From Monomorium pharaonis (taxonomy: Eukaryota > Arthropoda > Insecta > Hymenoptera > Formicidae), in the NCBI RefSeq assembly GCF_013373865.1, contig NC_050467.1:18870996-18934995 (forward strand): a stretch of DNA of 64,000 bases, read 5' to 3'. A model generated the notes under the pieces. That model was not told the origin of the DNA. It saw only the letters and a program-made list of their open reading frames with translations, and did no database searches. Below, one piece after another: positions 1 through 11,893 of this stretch (within the stretch, counting starts at the first letter, position 1; each line of letters begins with the position of its first letter). Made by a program: the position numbers and the translations under genes.

Positions 1-1977
1 AAGCGGAGCCGACGCGGCGTTTTGCGGCAAGTTTTCGCATAGTTCTCCAAACATTCGAAACGGATTATAATCAACAAATACGTTATTCTTGGAAGCTCCG
101 TAACTTTGAAGTAATCTAAATAAATCACTATACATGTTAAACCGATTACGAGTTAAATTGAGAAAGTGAAATTTTATCCTCGCGCGTTTTGGGAGAAATA
201 ATTTGGAGCGCAAAGGATTACATACACTTGCGAAATTTGACTTGGTCTCAAAACACTTATTTGAATTCTTTCACGCTTATCCGATTCGTGACGCTTATGA
301 ATCGCGTAATCGCGCGTAATACGATCGAGAAATCGAGATGCGCGTGCATCGGCGCTCCGGCTGCAGCTCGCAGGCTCATCTCGACTTCTCAGACGCATCG
401 AAACCGTACGTCGGCTCGGTACAAATATAGTTGTCCCAGATTCTGAGCGTGCACGCGCTTGCTGGCGAACCCCGGTGATTTTTCACGCGGCGATTCGTTC
501 CTTTTTCCGCGAAAACGAGGGAGGAGACCCGTTACCTCGGAGAGCGCACGTTACTCTCTCTGCGAAAGGAATTGCTCCAACAAAGAAGCACGATCCCGCA
601 GGCGGGAGAGGAGGAAGGGAGGAAAGTTATCGGGATCGTCTTTGAAACGAGGCGCTTTCTCCGTTACGAGAGCCATCGATCGTGGTCCATTATCCGATTG
701 CCGCATAGGAAGGTGTACACGGCGACGCGCGACGTGACGGGCGAGATTGAATTAACGAGAGAGAACGCGTCGGTATCGTTGAATCGTCGTATCGATTATT
801 TAATGCAACCGCGACTCTTATTTATTGCCGATGACGCAGCAGCGCTGCGCCCGTGATGGTTTTATTTTTATGGTCGTCCTTTAAAAATGCCGCGACGAGA
901 CAGAAGGAAGGAGGGTCCTCCATCCGGCGGAGCTTCACTCTCGATGACGCTCTCGAGATCGACTTCACCATGACGTATAAGTTTACTTTTACCATTGGAA
1001 GAACCTAAAGCCGCCACGCTCTTAACAAATTTAAATATCACAATATTTATATTGCAATAAATAAAAAATTAATTACAAGAACAGATGATGCATAATTCAC
1101 GCTTGAATAACGAATGACCTGGGAATTCAAGGATTCCAGCGCGCGTCGTGATCACAGAAATTTATATTCAAGGATTCGCGTTATCGCTTATCGGAGGTTC
1201 GTTCCGAAGCACGACGATGATTGACAATTTTTTTTTTTTTTTATAGAAAATAGAACGCGCTTATCGTGTTCGAAATATTTTTTACGAATACATACCGATT
1301 TTACGGCCTTCGGTGACTTCAAGGCACTTGCGTTTTTTCAAGTCGCAGCACAAAATCTTTGCATGCGTCACCGGCGTACAACTTGCGGACGTTTACGCGT
1401 TTAGTTCACGTAAGAAATCCATCGTCATTCGTCTAAATGCGTCCAAGGATATAATCACTCGGTTCCGTTGATATATAACGGACGGATAAAGCGTGCGGCC
1501 TGATTCATTGTCGGATAAGAGAAAAATTTCGCGAGAGCGTAACGTGCCCCATGGAAAGCGCGTTACGAGGCGTGTCGGTGGAATATGAAATTTTGTATTT
1601 CGCCAACGGTAAGCTTATCCCCGCGCTTCTATTAAATGTAATATCGCGTGTGCGCCGCATCGGGGATTATGTAGATTTATAACACGAGAGCTGTGCGAAA
1701 GAAAAATACATCTCGTAACAGCCGCGTTCTTATTACCGGGACGTAAATTTCAGAATCGCGTCGAGAGCATAAAAGGGACCCGACGTACTATATACGCGTA
1801 ATAACGAACCTTCTTTCTCTCTCCTTAATTGTTTTTCCATCCGTAAAATAATTTTCGCGCGAGGTTTCGCTATCGGAAATACGAATATCAAAATACCTAT
1901 TATGTCCGTCATGTACAAAAATATTTAATTTCATATCTGTCACGTATTGTACGTTTACGACTAAAATCTGATACGTA

Positions 1978-2174
1978 CACTGAAAAAAAAAAAAATATCC
2001 AATAAGATATGTAGTTGCGGGCTGCCAACTACAGGTATATTCAATACAATAATATATGCCATTGCAGTATCAACAATGTACTTGCATTAATAGCAAATAT
2101 TATTGTATTGAGTATTTTACGTAGTTGGCAGCCCGCAATTACATATGTTATTGGCTATATTACTTTTTTCTGTG
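1978..2174. mobile_element. Tc1/mariner-type MITE, 197 bp
   Basis: This is a nearly perfect palindrome flanked on both sides by TA (1976-1977 and 2175-2176), the target duplication of Tc1/mariner elements. The left end reads CACTGA then an A run, AATATCCAATAAG, then GTTGCGGGCTGCCAACTAC. The right end is its reverse complement with a few changes (CACAGAAAAAAGTAATATAG inverted). The inverted arms are about 56 bp, and pairing continues inward through CAATACAATAAT. There is no room for a transposase, so it is non-autonomous. The same CACTG terminus with TA flanks recurs in the 450-bp element at 29168. Confidence 0.82.
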
Positions 2175-2301
2175 TATTATCGGTATATATTACAAATATA
2201 ATTTTTATGTACTGTCTCGAGCTATTGTATATTTTTGTATGTTCGTATTTTTAAATGAAAAGAACGGATTTAATAATTATACAGAACGTTCATAAGCATC
2301 G

Positions 2302-2532
2302 ATGAGCAATGCAAAAAATTTTTTCTACGGACAACTTAATTTAAGCGACCCTCATAATTATTTTGATGGTTTAACAAAATTATTTTCAGATCTGTATCCA
2401 GCTAAATTTTTAAATACCGAAACTTTATTAAAATTGTTCCTTCCATATATATGTACGTTTTATACATTAAAAGAAAGTTTTATACGCAAAGTTTCGAAGG
2501 GTCAGAATTACACGGGTATTTTAAATTTCTAA
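2302..2532 (+). CDS. Hypothetical 76-codon open frame in AT-rich DNA
   Basis: The open frame runs from a true ATG to TAA in a stretch of only about 30% GC, where stops should be frequent, so it is longer than typical here. The product begins MSNAKNFFYGQLNLSD and is rich in F, L, K and N, with a moderately hydrophobic centre (LLKLFLPYICTFYTL). I recognise no family. It lies 128 bp downstream of the MITE at 1978-2174, so it could be a fossil fragment of a transposon or just chance. No splice sites, poly(A) signal or promoter clearly belong to it. Confidence 0.15.
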   Translation: MSNAKNFFYGQLNLSDPHNYFDGLTKLFSDLYPAKFLNTETLLKLFLPYICTFYTLKESFIRKVSKGQNYTGILNF

Positions 2533-4991
2533 CTTATTCCACATCCGTATTTTCTCCTTAACAAGCTCAAAATTGGTTCATCCGCGCGGATAAACGATAT
2601 TTATGCCGCGAAGAACGGAAGGTAGAGCCGTTAACCGGAGCCGCCAATTAATTAAATACAATTGCGCAAAACAGTAAGTACGGTGGCAACGAACTCCGTC
2701 AGTTGGCAGTGAATTTTACATTTTCCACTTGATTTTCGTTCTGCATTCTGGATGACTTTTTTTGCGTTCATCATTGTTCCATTACGTATAGCCCGCAGAA
2801 AATTATAATCAATGAACAGCAATTAATTTTTGTTATTCACGATTACAGAGTTATGCGACTCATTTTCATCGTTATTACAACTATTTTTTTATATTTAATT
2901 TTTCATGTAATAAAAAATGTATCAAATTAAAAATAACAATGAATATATTACATGAATGTATTTTTTGCGTATCTTTTACATTGTAATTTTTTAAAATTTT
3001 GCTCTCTTTATTTTAAATTTAAGTATATTTTCCGCTCTCCATTTTATTCTGTCCAAAATGTAGAGACTTTTATTTTAAGCAAATAAATTTCTCGCATGAC
3101 AGAAATTAAATTGGCAAACCTAAATTTGTTTATAAATACTTTAATAAATTCCATGTCGATTCTGCTCCAATTAAACTGAAAAGGCACAGTAATTACATCA
3201 ATAATTCAATCCACAGAGACACTTTCAGCTTCATAATGTAAAGCGTAATAATTTGTTACCATGCATTTTCGTGCAAAACTCGCCGCTTTTACCGAGATGA
3301 TGTAATCGTATGATTTTAGACAAAGCTCTTAATTAGATAAGTATCTCAGAAATACTTTCGCAATTTCCGTGAACTAAAGAGAAATTTGATTGTCATTGAC
3401 TTAGCGTAAGCGAATTATTTAATATAACCAGTCCTCCCCTGCCACCCTATCGAATAACATAATACTGAAATATTCAAAGTATTCAGCCTTTCAATTTTTT
3501 CCCCTTCGCCTTTATTAGACATGTCTTATCTATTTTGCATATACACGCAGCTAAGTAAAATCGATTAGCTGCAGAAGCGTTATACGATAGCGGAACTAGA
3601 CGTTTACCAGGAACAATTTCCAAGATAATCCTCGCATTTTGCACGATACACTCCGCAGACACGTCGCGCGACCGCTGCAATTTAACGTATTCTAGGTGTT
3701 CCATCAGGCTCTCCTACCTCTTTTTCCCTTTTTTTTTCCCTTCTTCACGTCCTTCCTGCCTTTCTCTTCCACCGCGGCATTTGAATTATAAAGCGGAAAC
3801 GCCGCGACCGCCGCTCATGCACGGTTTTAATGTGACGGAGTTGTACGCCCGCCGTTAGCTCGAGACCAACACGCCGCTACACATTTCCATGTGTTTATAG
3901 CGGGACGTTCTATTAAACATGCAGACGGCAAACGCGGAGTGAGTCACCCCCGATCGATTTCGGCCGAGCCGAGTATTATACCTGTACGAGGCCTACCTAC
4001 CTATCTACCTTTTCCGTCCGGGCGATGACGGTAGACAGATACGGCGAGAGGGCACGGACACCCGCGGAGATTTTTAATTTTCGTGCGACCGGAAGTACGG
4101 GCCGAGCATGGAATTGAATTTTTAGAGAGCCTTCTCACAAAATAGATTGTTGTCTGTAAGAGGAAATGGTGATTCTCTTCGTTCAAAACCGGGATTACCT
4201 TTTATCACAATACGTTATTTCCCTTTCGCTCGGCAACCATTTGCTGATCTGACTATGAATAAAAAGTCATCTGCAGAGTTTCGCCAATCCCGGCCAGTTT
4301 TGTTACGAGGATGCTGTAGTGTTAATAACGTGGAATATGATAGCGGCAAGTTAATAGATATTAATACGAAGTTGAATTAAAATTAAATTGCGTGGGACGA
4401 CCTTCTTTACGTGGACGTATTGTAAAATCGATGTTCCTACAAGCCGTGTAGTAGAATTGTTGTGGCATCGATTCGAGGAATGACCGAAAACTAACAAAGA
4501 ACAAGCAGAAAAGACGCATTAATAAATGAAACATCGACCGTCTATTTTCGCCGGCACACGTAATTATTTTTTAAACGACGAATTTAACAGTGCATCGCAA
4601 GAGAAAACTTCAGAAAGAGATAACATACGTAATAAAATAAAATCCAAAACAATTCTTTTTGTTGTCTGCGATAAAGAATTGTTGAGAGAAACTGTATGGA
4701 TTATCTCCCTTTTTTTTTTGTGCGGGGAGCAAACGGCCGCATGATCATAAATTTTATATCGTTACTAAACGGCGATAACGTCGTTCTTTATGTGTGTCAT
4801 TTCGACACACGACGTGTGTCGCGAGTGAATGGCCGAAAGCGGGGGTTAAGTTGAATGAATCCTCGTGGCTTTCTTTGATCGGTGCTAACCGATAGAATTA
4901 CGCTTGATATCGATTAGCGCCAACGTTGTTTGCGGAAAAGCGGTTAGCACGCTACGGATGCGAATCTATTGGATGCCCAAGTGGTACTTAC

Positions 4992-5147
4992 AACTTTCGA
5001 CGGGGTGTGCACTTTATACGTGCCGCGATGCTGGTGGAGCTGCTGATAGCCGACTGGAATTAAATCGGTGTTCAGTCGAAGGTCGAGAACATGTTCGACG
5101 CCGTCCACGTTGAAACCCACCGTCAGCACGTCCGTATGCTCGAGGTC
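4992..5147 (-). CDS. ADAM-type metalloprotease, internal exon (propeptide)
   Basis: This is a 52-codon internal exon on the minus strand. A pyrimidine-rich acceptor ending in CTTTTCAG precedes it and a strong donor GTAAGT follows it; both boundaries are phase 0. The peptide starts DLEHTDVLTVGFNVDG and continues with EHVLDLRLNTDLIPVGYQQ, LHQHRG and YKVHTPSKV. The pattern of a hydrophobic strand, then HxLxLxLNxDLxPxGY, then H-x-x-x-G matches the reprolysin family propeptide, which folds over the zinc protease domain and keeps it inactive. The piece normally following, with the conserved cysteine, is not found to the left, so the gene continues outside the window. It joins in frame to the exon at 18302-18393. 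ADAM is preferred over ADAMTS because of the YKVHTPSK tail, but the subfamily (mind-meld/ADAM11-22-23-like or meltrin-like) is not settled. Family recognition is from memory, not a search. Confidence 0.78.
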
Positions 5148-8100
5148 CTGAAAAGAGGGAAAGTATCGAATTTGATTTTTCGAACCGCAGGTAAAAATTT
5201 CCTTCTCAACATTAAAACGAGAAAATCATTACGTAAAATATTGCGTAGAGCAAATAGACTTTTTTTTATTCTAAACAAGGAAATTATATTTTTTTTCAGA
5301 TTTATCGCAACATAAAAACATTGTGTAAAATTTCACCACGTATACAATTGTAAATAAAATTTTTTAAATTATTTATATTTAGTCGATTATCCGTAGACTA
5401 TTTGTATTTGTGATATTAGATTATTTGTATCAAGATGGATCAATTTTAATCTTAATTTCAGCCTACAATTAGCGGCCTCTTTATTTGCAATTAAATAAAT
5501 TTTATGTTAATTATTCCTTGGTATAGATTAAGAGTTCCTCCTATATAAGGAAATAATTTAACTCAATGCACGAATAACATGGCCGATTTTTTCTTATCAA
5601 ACACACCAAAGAGTCCGATCGCGCACCTGTTGCATTAATAGTGGTAAAACTGTGCTTAGTGCTGAGAAAAGAAAATTTCTCTCGCAAAAATTGAGGTCCT
5701 GAGATCGTTGCATCAAGCTGCAATTAATTTTATACCCGGATGCTCGCTTTCTCCGGCAATGAAACCGAATAGCTGAATATCCGACCAGCTAAGAATATTG
5801 TTTAAGTGATAAACTCCGAAAAACTGTTAACAGACATTTAAAGTAAGTCGTATTTATCGTCGCGGACATATATTGGGAGATAAATAATGAAAAATAGCAT
5901 ATTTAAACATAATTTTTAAAGCATAACAAGTGTACATAAAAAGGTAAAGTTTTTCTAAAAAGAAACGTAATGTGAACGTAAAAACACGTAATTTCCCTTT
6001 CAAACATATTTGGCAATAATGAAAAAGATATGGTAATTTTACCCAACATTTAATTGCGAGCATGATAACACATGGGTTACACAACAATAGCTTTATTTAG
6101 ATAACAGTAGAATTACTTAGCGTGGATAACAATAGCTTAATGCAGAAATACAAATTTCGTCCTGAACTCTTCATCAGTACGATCTATGCCTGTTAATCGC
6201 AATAAGCTACGTAAATTAAAATCCATGATTACAAAAGCGAAATCAATTATTAGCGGAACCAAGTCGCGTTTGTCGTTTTCGGTACACAATTAATTCCAAT
6301 TTGCCGACTGTCATATTATCGAGCGCGTAAAACAGTTAACGTTATTAGAATACGATTTCGAGGCTGAAAATTCATAAACTCTCGAAATTGGGGCGCATTC
6401 TCCTCTCTTTCGCCTGCCGAGTGAACAGAAATGAATTTGCGAATTTCGTTTACGCTGAAGCCCAACGGTGCGGACAATGTTTAATTCATTGAGGGTTGTT
6501 CCAACTGGGATACTTTTACTGCAAGCGTTTCGTTTTAAAGAGAATGCATGCTGCGTTAGCTGTAGATGCTGCACCAACAGTTCGGCTCGAAAGCCGGCCT
6601 GTTGAACCTTAGGATTATAATCTAGATGAATTTTTAGTTATGCAATATCATCAAAGTAAATTAAATTTAAATTTTCTTTATCAATACTGGTATCCTATTT
6701 CTATATTATTATTTTGTCATCGCTGGGCGTGTTATTGATTTTATCATCGCTTTTCTGCGATGCTGTTTGGTTGTTAATTGCCAAGTTCGTGCTTTATGAC
6801 TTCATGGCTTCACTCTGTGCCGTCTGCTGCAATCAAATTTGATAACGGCGTTTATTAAGATTAGATGGGTTAAAAAAAGTGAAACAGGACCGTATGTAAA
6901 ATTTACGTACTGCATATTCTAAAGTTAACGAAATACATAAATTTTTTAAAACAAGTTATTTTGTCGTAAAAGAAGAGCAAACATTTCTAGAGGGATGAGA
7001 AAATCAGCCAAGACTTAATTAAGACAGTTCGCTACAACTAATCCGTTTTAAAAGTTTATGAGGGCTTCGTACGCGAAAATACAATATCCCTTGGAACTAC
7101 ATTTTACGTCGGTCTTACGTTTTACGATCTACGCCAGAAGAAGAATATAAAAGAAGTTCTTAACTAACCGTTTTCCGTTGTGTGTAAAGACGGCGAAACA
7201 ACGCTAGACTTAATTAGTCTAAGTGTCGCGTTGGACTGAAATTGTGGCAGTAATTACTCGAGTAACGTAACGCGGAATTGGTCAGGCATGTTTCAATGTT
7301 GGGGTGGATGGACCGAAGATGCCCTATGCCATCATGAATTATTGATTAGCCTCCTTGCGCACTTCGATAACAAACGCGACGCTGTCTAAACATAGCGCAG
7401 TTCCCGCTAGCTATTTGTGTAGAAGAAAAGTAATCCGTACTCGTATGATAATATAAATCTTTAAATAGCTTAATAATTGTGCATGAAAGTATTAAAAGGT
7501 ATGTACAATTAGCCAAAAATGTATAGTTTATGAGATATTTTATATCAAAATATGATATAATAAAATGTAAACAACCACATAATTATTGATTTTGCGATAA
7601 TTTTATCTCAATACTTTTATATGCAAAATAATCAAAGGAATTATATTATAGAGAACAAATATATATGAATAATATAATTCCAATTTGAGAACAGCGATAA
7701 TCTTCAAAGCTAGATTTTTTTCTAAAAGAAATAATTTTACCATCATCTTGTCTTCTTTATGTGAAACCAAATAACTTTTATCCAACACGTTTTTTCACTT
7801 TCCATAATTTTCGAGAGAAATCTCAATTCGAAAACTTCATTAAAAATAGCACCCTCTATTAAAATAATAAACAAATAGTTTAATGCGTATCTGTCAAACG
7901 CAAGCATTGTAATACCGTTAATCTCTCATTGAATCAACCATTATTATTTCAAGATGCAAATGCGCGTGGGATCAGGCTTATGATAAAATATGAATTTTAA
8001 TCCCCGTAGCTTCCGCAACATTCAACTTTTATAACAATATACACGATTGAAACGCGCTACCCGGTAATTTTCAGGAACGCATTAACGAAATTGGGGAAGT

Positions 8101-8705
8101 ATATATCACCAATGCGATATTCGCGCGAAGCGAATATCCGGCTTACTCTCCGGGAGACGAATGGCGCAGTAACGATTTTTCTTCGAGAAGCCAAGTCCAA
8201 CGATACGACGGCGTAACACTGCACACATGATACAGTGGTCGACAGTGGACTCCTTTGAAATCCTTTCAGCGTGGTGTATATCATTGTCCAGCGACAGTTA
8301 GCAATCTATACTTGGCTCGCGGCCACCGCAGAGACCGTTTTTGATATCATACCGTCCCGCTGGCTCTTGCACAGTGGCATGACCCGCATTCATCTCCCGC
8401 CGATATCGAAAAACAAATGCATCGTTGGGTCAGGGCTATTAGGGTATCTCTGTGTACGCAGGGTGTACGGCCCACTGTACGTGCGAAATTGAAGTCTCGC
8501 TTAGTCGATTCAAATCTGATTCTTCGTCGGCGAACGATCGTTTTTTCCCCCCCTTTTAACTCTCCCTTTCTCGACACTCGCGTCGAGTCGATGTTGATTT
8601 CTTCATCTCTGACAGTAGAGATTAAGGAGAAGGATCAGGGAATCCGAGGATGAAACGTAATTTGTTGAATTCGGAAACGTTCTACGTAATACGACTGTAC
8701 GTATA

Positions 8706-8742
8706 AAATAATAGAAAACTCGTTGAAATAATAGAAAACTCG
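8706..8742. repeat. 20-bp tandem duplication
   Basis: AAATAATAGAAAACTCG occurs at 8706-8722 and again at 8726-8742 with a TTG spacer. This is a recent local duplication with no flanking structure. Confidence 0.85.
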
Positions 8743-9127
8743 ACAAGCAGAATCATTCACTGCGACGTTGAATCGGAGGTGATTAAGGAAAATTCAAGAG
8801 TTGCTTAGGTAAACGCGAGAGCTCGCGCTTCGCGAAAGTTTCGCGAATACTTTTTGTTCTCCGCTCTGTTAGCGCATCCCAAACAATTTACCGAGTGAAC
8901 TAACTACATTAACCGGTTGCCGGGTAACGGATTAAGCAGCCGGCGATCGATCTAACTTTTCCGCAGTCAGTTGGGAAAATTACGAGTGCCGTCGCTCGTC
9001 GACAGGAAAAATTCGTCGCGCGGGGCTGTCTTTTAATCCAGTAACCAGAACCGAGTTAATCCAACGGGGGGAAAAAGTGTCTCGCCGGAAAGGAAAACGG
9101 GATGTCTGTTAAAATTACCTGGGAAAA

Positions 9128-9135
<8 letters not shown>

Positions 9136-9158
<23 letters not shown>

Positions 9159-9159
9159 A
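9136..9159. repeat. (GA)n microsatellite
   Basis: Uninterrupted GA dinucleotides inside a purine-rich run. Confidence 0.9.
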
Positions 9160-11872
9160 GAGAAAGAAACGTTTCTTTCCAACTACTGTAAAACTCGGCC
9201 GACGTGATCCTTACGTTCCATCCATTGTGTGTCCCCGTAAACTATCCTCGTCCAACGGAGTTTCCAGCTCCGTGGCTTCTACATCGTCGCCGTTCCTTCG
9301 GAAACCCCGAGGAAAAGAAAAGCTTGGCGACAACTCGGATCTTTTTTAGAAAAATTCCGGGCGACAATGCCCGATCCTGAGAAAGACGAATTTTGCGAAG
9401 GAATAAAACGTAGGAAAATAAAAATGCATTCGGAACTTATAATTAAAACAGTTTTGTTTTTCATTAAACCAATAATTTTCATTCTTTATATAAAATCGCT
9501 AGATAATCCAATTCATAATTACTCAATAAAAAATAATATTATTGCATTTGATCATGTTTTTTTTTTAATTGAGAAAAACAATTTAATTAACGCGATGCTT
9601 TTTAGAGCAAGCGACATATGTTCTGTGAATTGAAATAATCCGAATACATTTATATAGATTGTGCTCGTGACTTCAACATTTTCGCTAAATAAAATTTAGC
9701 TACAAGTTAATAAATATGAAGATTTTCACGAGCCTTTCACCTTGATGTAAAACATTTCTCGTCGATTACACTAATACCTTACATTCCGTAAGACGTAACG
9801 TACCGCAAAATATAAAGATTCGTTTTTATCAGATTTTATATAAAGTAACTAATTTATGAATTATAAATTTCTTTTAGAATTATCTAAAAAGTTTTTATTA
9901 ATGTTAATACAGTACATTGCATAGTTTTCGAGAAATGAGGGCCTGCCAGTTTTAGTAGATTTATCCCAATATCTGGCGCGACTTTCATCTATGCATGTAT
10001 TCTGCCAACATCTCAAATATAATGTGACAAAAATAATTAATCAGAAAATTGACGTAAACGCACATGTGCATAACTGGCTCGCTGCTTTGCGAACCAGTCT
10101 TGAACTTGATTCATTGCTACAATCGACGATTAATCTACGTCCAGTTAATATTTACTTACGTGTGACTGTCGTGAAAGTATTTCAATAGACAAGATCAAAG
10201 TCCCAACGTCCGTGAACATGAAAGGAGAGTCACACGAAAGAGAAATTCAGATACGCCGATTGTTGCTGTGCCGTCGAGGGAGACCATGCTTGACGAGTCG
10301 AACGAATTTTATCGTTAGCCTCGCCGACGCATTTTGTACGCAAAATACACGGGCAAACTCGTGCGAGATGACAAAGACTCGCACCTGCGGCGGTGATTTA
10401 AATGGCGCGTATAGCTTCGCGATTTTAATTACGGCGCGGTTCGTTCGCGCGGTTACGTGCGCGGTCGCGGCTGTTATTCGCATCGCGGAATACAAATCAT
10501 CTCGCTCGATGCGTGCCTACGGTGATTGCTCCTGGTTACATTATACTGTCCGCCGGGTTAATATTGCGGTTCGCGAATTTTTCCCCCTCCCCCCCCCCCG
10601 AATGCCACGCTTGTAAATATTTTATTTCAATTTATCGAGTCGCGAATTTGATTTGGAAGTATTCGTCCCGGGCATCGCTGTACGGCTGCACGTGAAAATC
10701 ATTTTGCAAAAAAGTCAGGTTGAATTATTCGCTACATATAACACGGTGTTTCATGGCCTGCGGATTTTCCATTGCAAATGAATACAAATACACAATAAAC
10801 AAGTGCCATATTGTACATTGATGCGGCGTCTCGGCGACATTTTGCGAGTTTCCTGTAATTCTTTCACTATCACTTTTCCGAAAGCAATATATTTTTTTAT
10901 CGCGCAGCAATATTTGATAAAGTGTCGGCGATCCATTAATCAAATTATTCATCGCGGCCGCGTTACATAAATCGCAGTTAAGGGGAGATTTATGATCTGC
11001 TGGATCTATCATCGGACCTCGCAAGCGGAAACAAGAGATCCTCTATGTATCCGCCTCTGCATTTCTATCTTCGCGCTAATACGGGCAATAACGACATCGC
11101 ATACGGCGAAGGTTTCCCCGTATGTGTATCGCAGCTGAGCCTCGAATCCCACTAACGATTTCACCACGCCGTCGTCGACAAACGTGACCAAGTCGGCTAT
11201 CACTGTCGGTCAACGTTTCACTTTGCGTAACTGGAAAATCGCGGAGAGTAACTGCACGTGTTAAACTAAAAATAAAAAAAAAAAAAAAAAAATTACTTCG
11301 ACAAAGGAAAGAGCAGCGAGCGTTACCATCCGCGCACGCACGGCTGCGTCGAATGAAAGCGGACTGGTTAATTGATGGTACCGATCTACACAAATCCCGG
11401 CGTAAAAAAATACGGGCTGGTAACATGTCTTCCCCTAGGCTTTCTCGCTTTCGAAAAAGTTGAAATATTATCGGTCGCTCGTCGAGAGAAATGTTTCCAT
11501 TGCACACGTAACTGCGTTTTTTATACGAAACAAAATTTCCCCCCCGATTAACCGCAGGATCGCTTCGGCGATCGCGAATTAATTTCAATCGAGTGGCTTT
11601 CAGCTATTCAGAATGGCGAGTTTCCCCCGGTATTAAGTGTGTAGAAGCACGTGTCTTGTATGTGCTATTTTCGGTTTCGCACGACTAGAAGTTACGCGAG
11701 TAACTCGGCGCGACGACGGCGACGCGACGTTCGGGAAATCGCGCGCGTTCCGCACGCGTGCTGCATAAGTACCGCGTGCACATGTGAGCGAACGCGCGCG
11801 CGCATTGCCATATTCATTCTCACGACCACGCCAAGGTTACGGCGATTCTATGTTTTCTTTGTGCGAGCTCTT

Positions 11873-11893
11873 TCTCTCTCTCTCTCTCTCTCT
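11873..11893. repeat. (TC)n microsatellite
   Basis: Uninterrupted TC run at the edge of the CpG-rich patch at 11.6-11.9 kb. Confidence 0.9.

Larger units (their letters stand above)
1..4991 (-). other. ADAM intron, 3' of the propeptide exon
   Basis: This is inferred intron, because the donor of the exon at 4992-5147 opens into it and no matching acceptor exon was found. It is mostly AT-rich, with CpG-rich patches at about 420-1000 and 3650-4100. A full MITE sits at 1978-2174. I looked for an exon carrying the next propeptide segment (a cysteine-containing CHYxG-like motif) on the minus strand and did not find it. Confidence 0.6.

Noticed and set aside
2015..2254. 79-codon hydrophobic frame
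   Set aside because: More than half of it lies inside the palindromic MITE at 1978-2174, so it is not an independent gene.
8162..8235. Minus-strand segment between a TGTGTGCAG acceptor and a GTAAGC donor, located between the two ADAM exons
   Set aside because: The two ADAM exons join directly in phase 0 and read through the family motif; adding this piece (24 codons) would break the propeptide pattern. It may be a cryptic exon only.
10212..10616. 134-codon plus-strand frame in the CpG-rich block
   Set aside because: No splice sites, no recognisable motif, and open frames on the other strand; typical of CpG-rich insect non-coding DNA.
11076..11588. 170-codon minus-strand open frame
   Set aside because: It runs through a poly(A)/poly(T) tract giving FFFFFFF, has no splice or start context, and lies in a CpG-rich block that is open on both strands.
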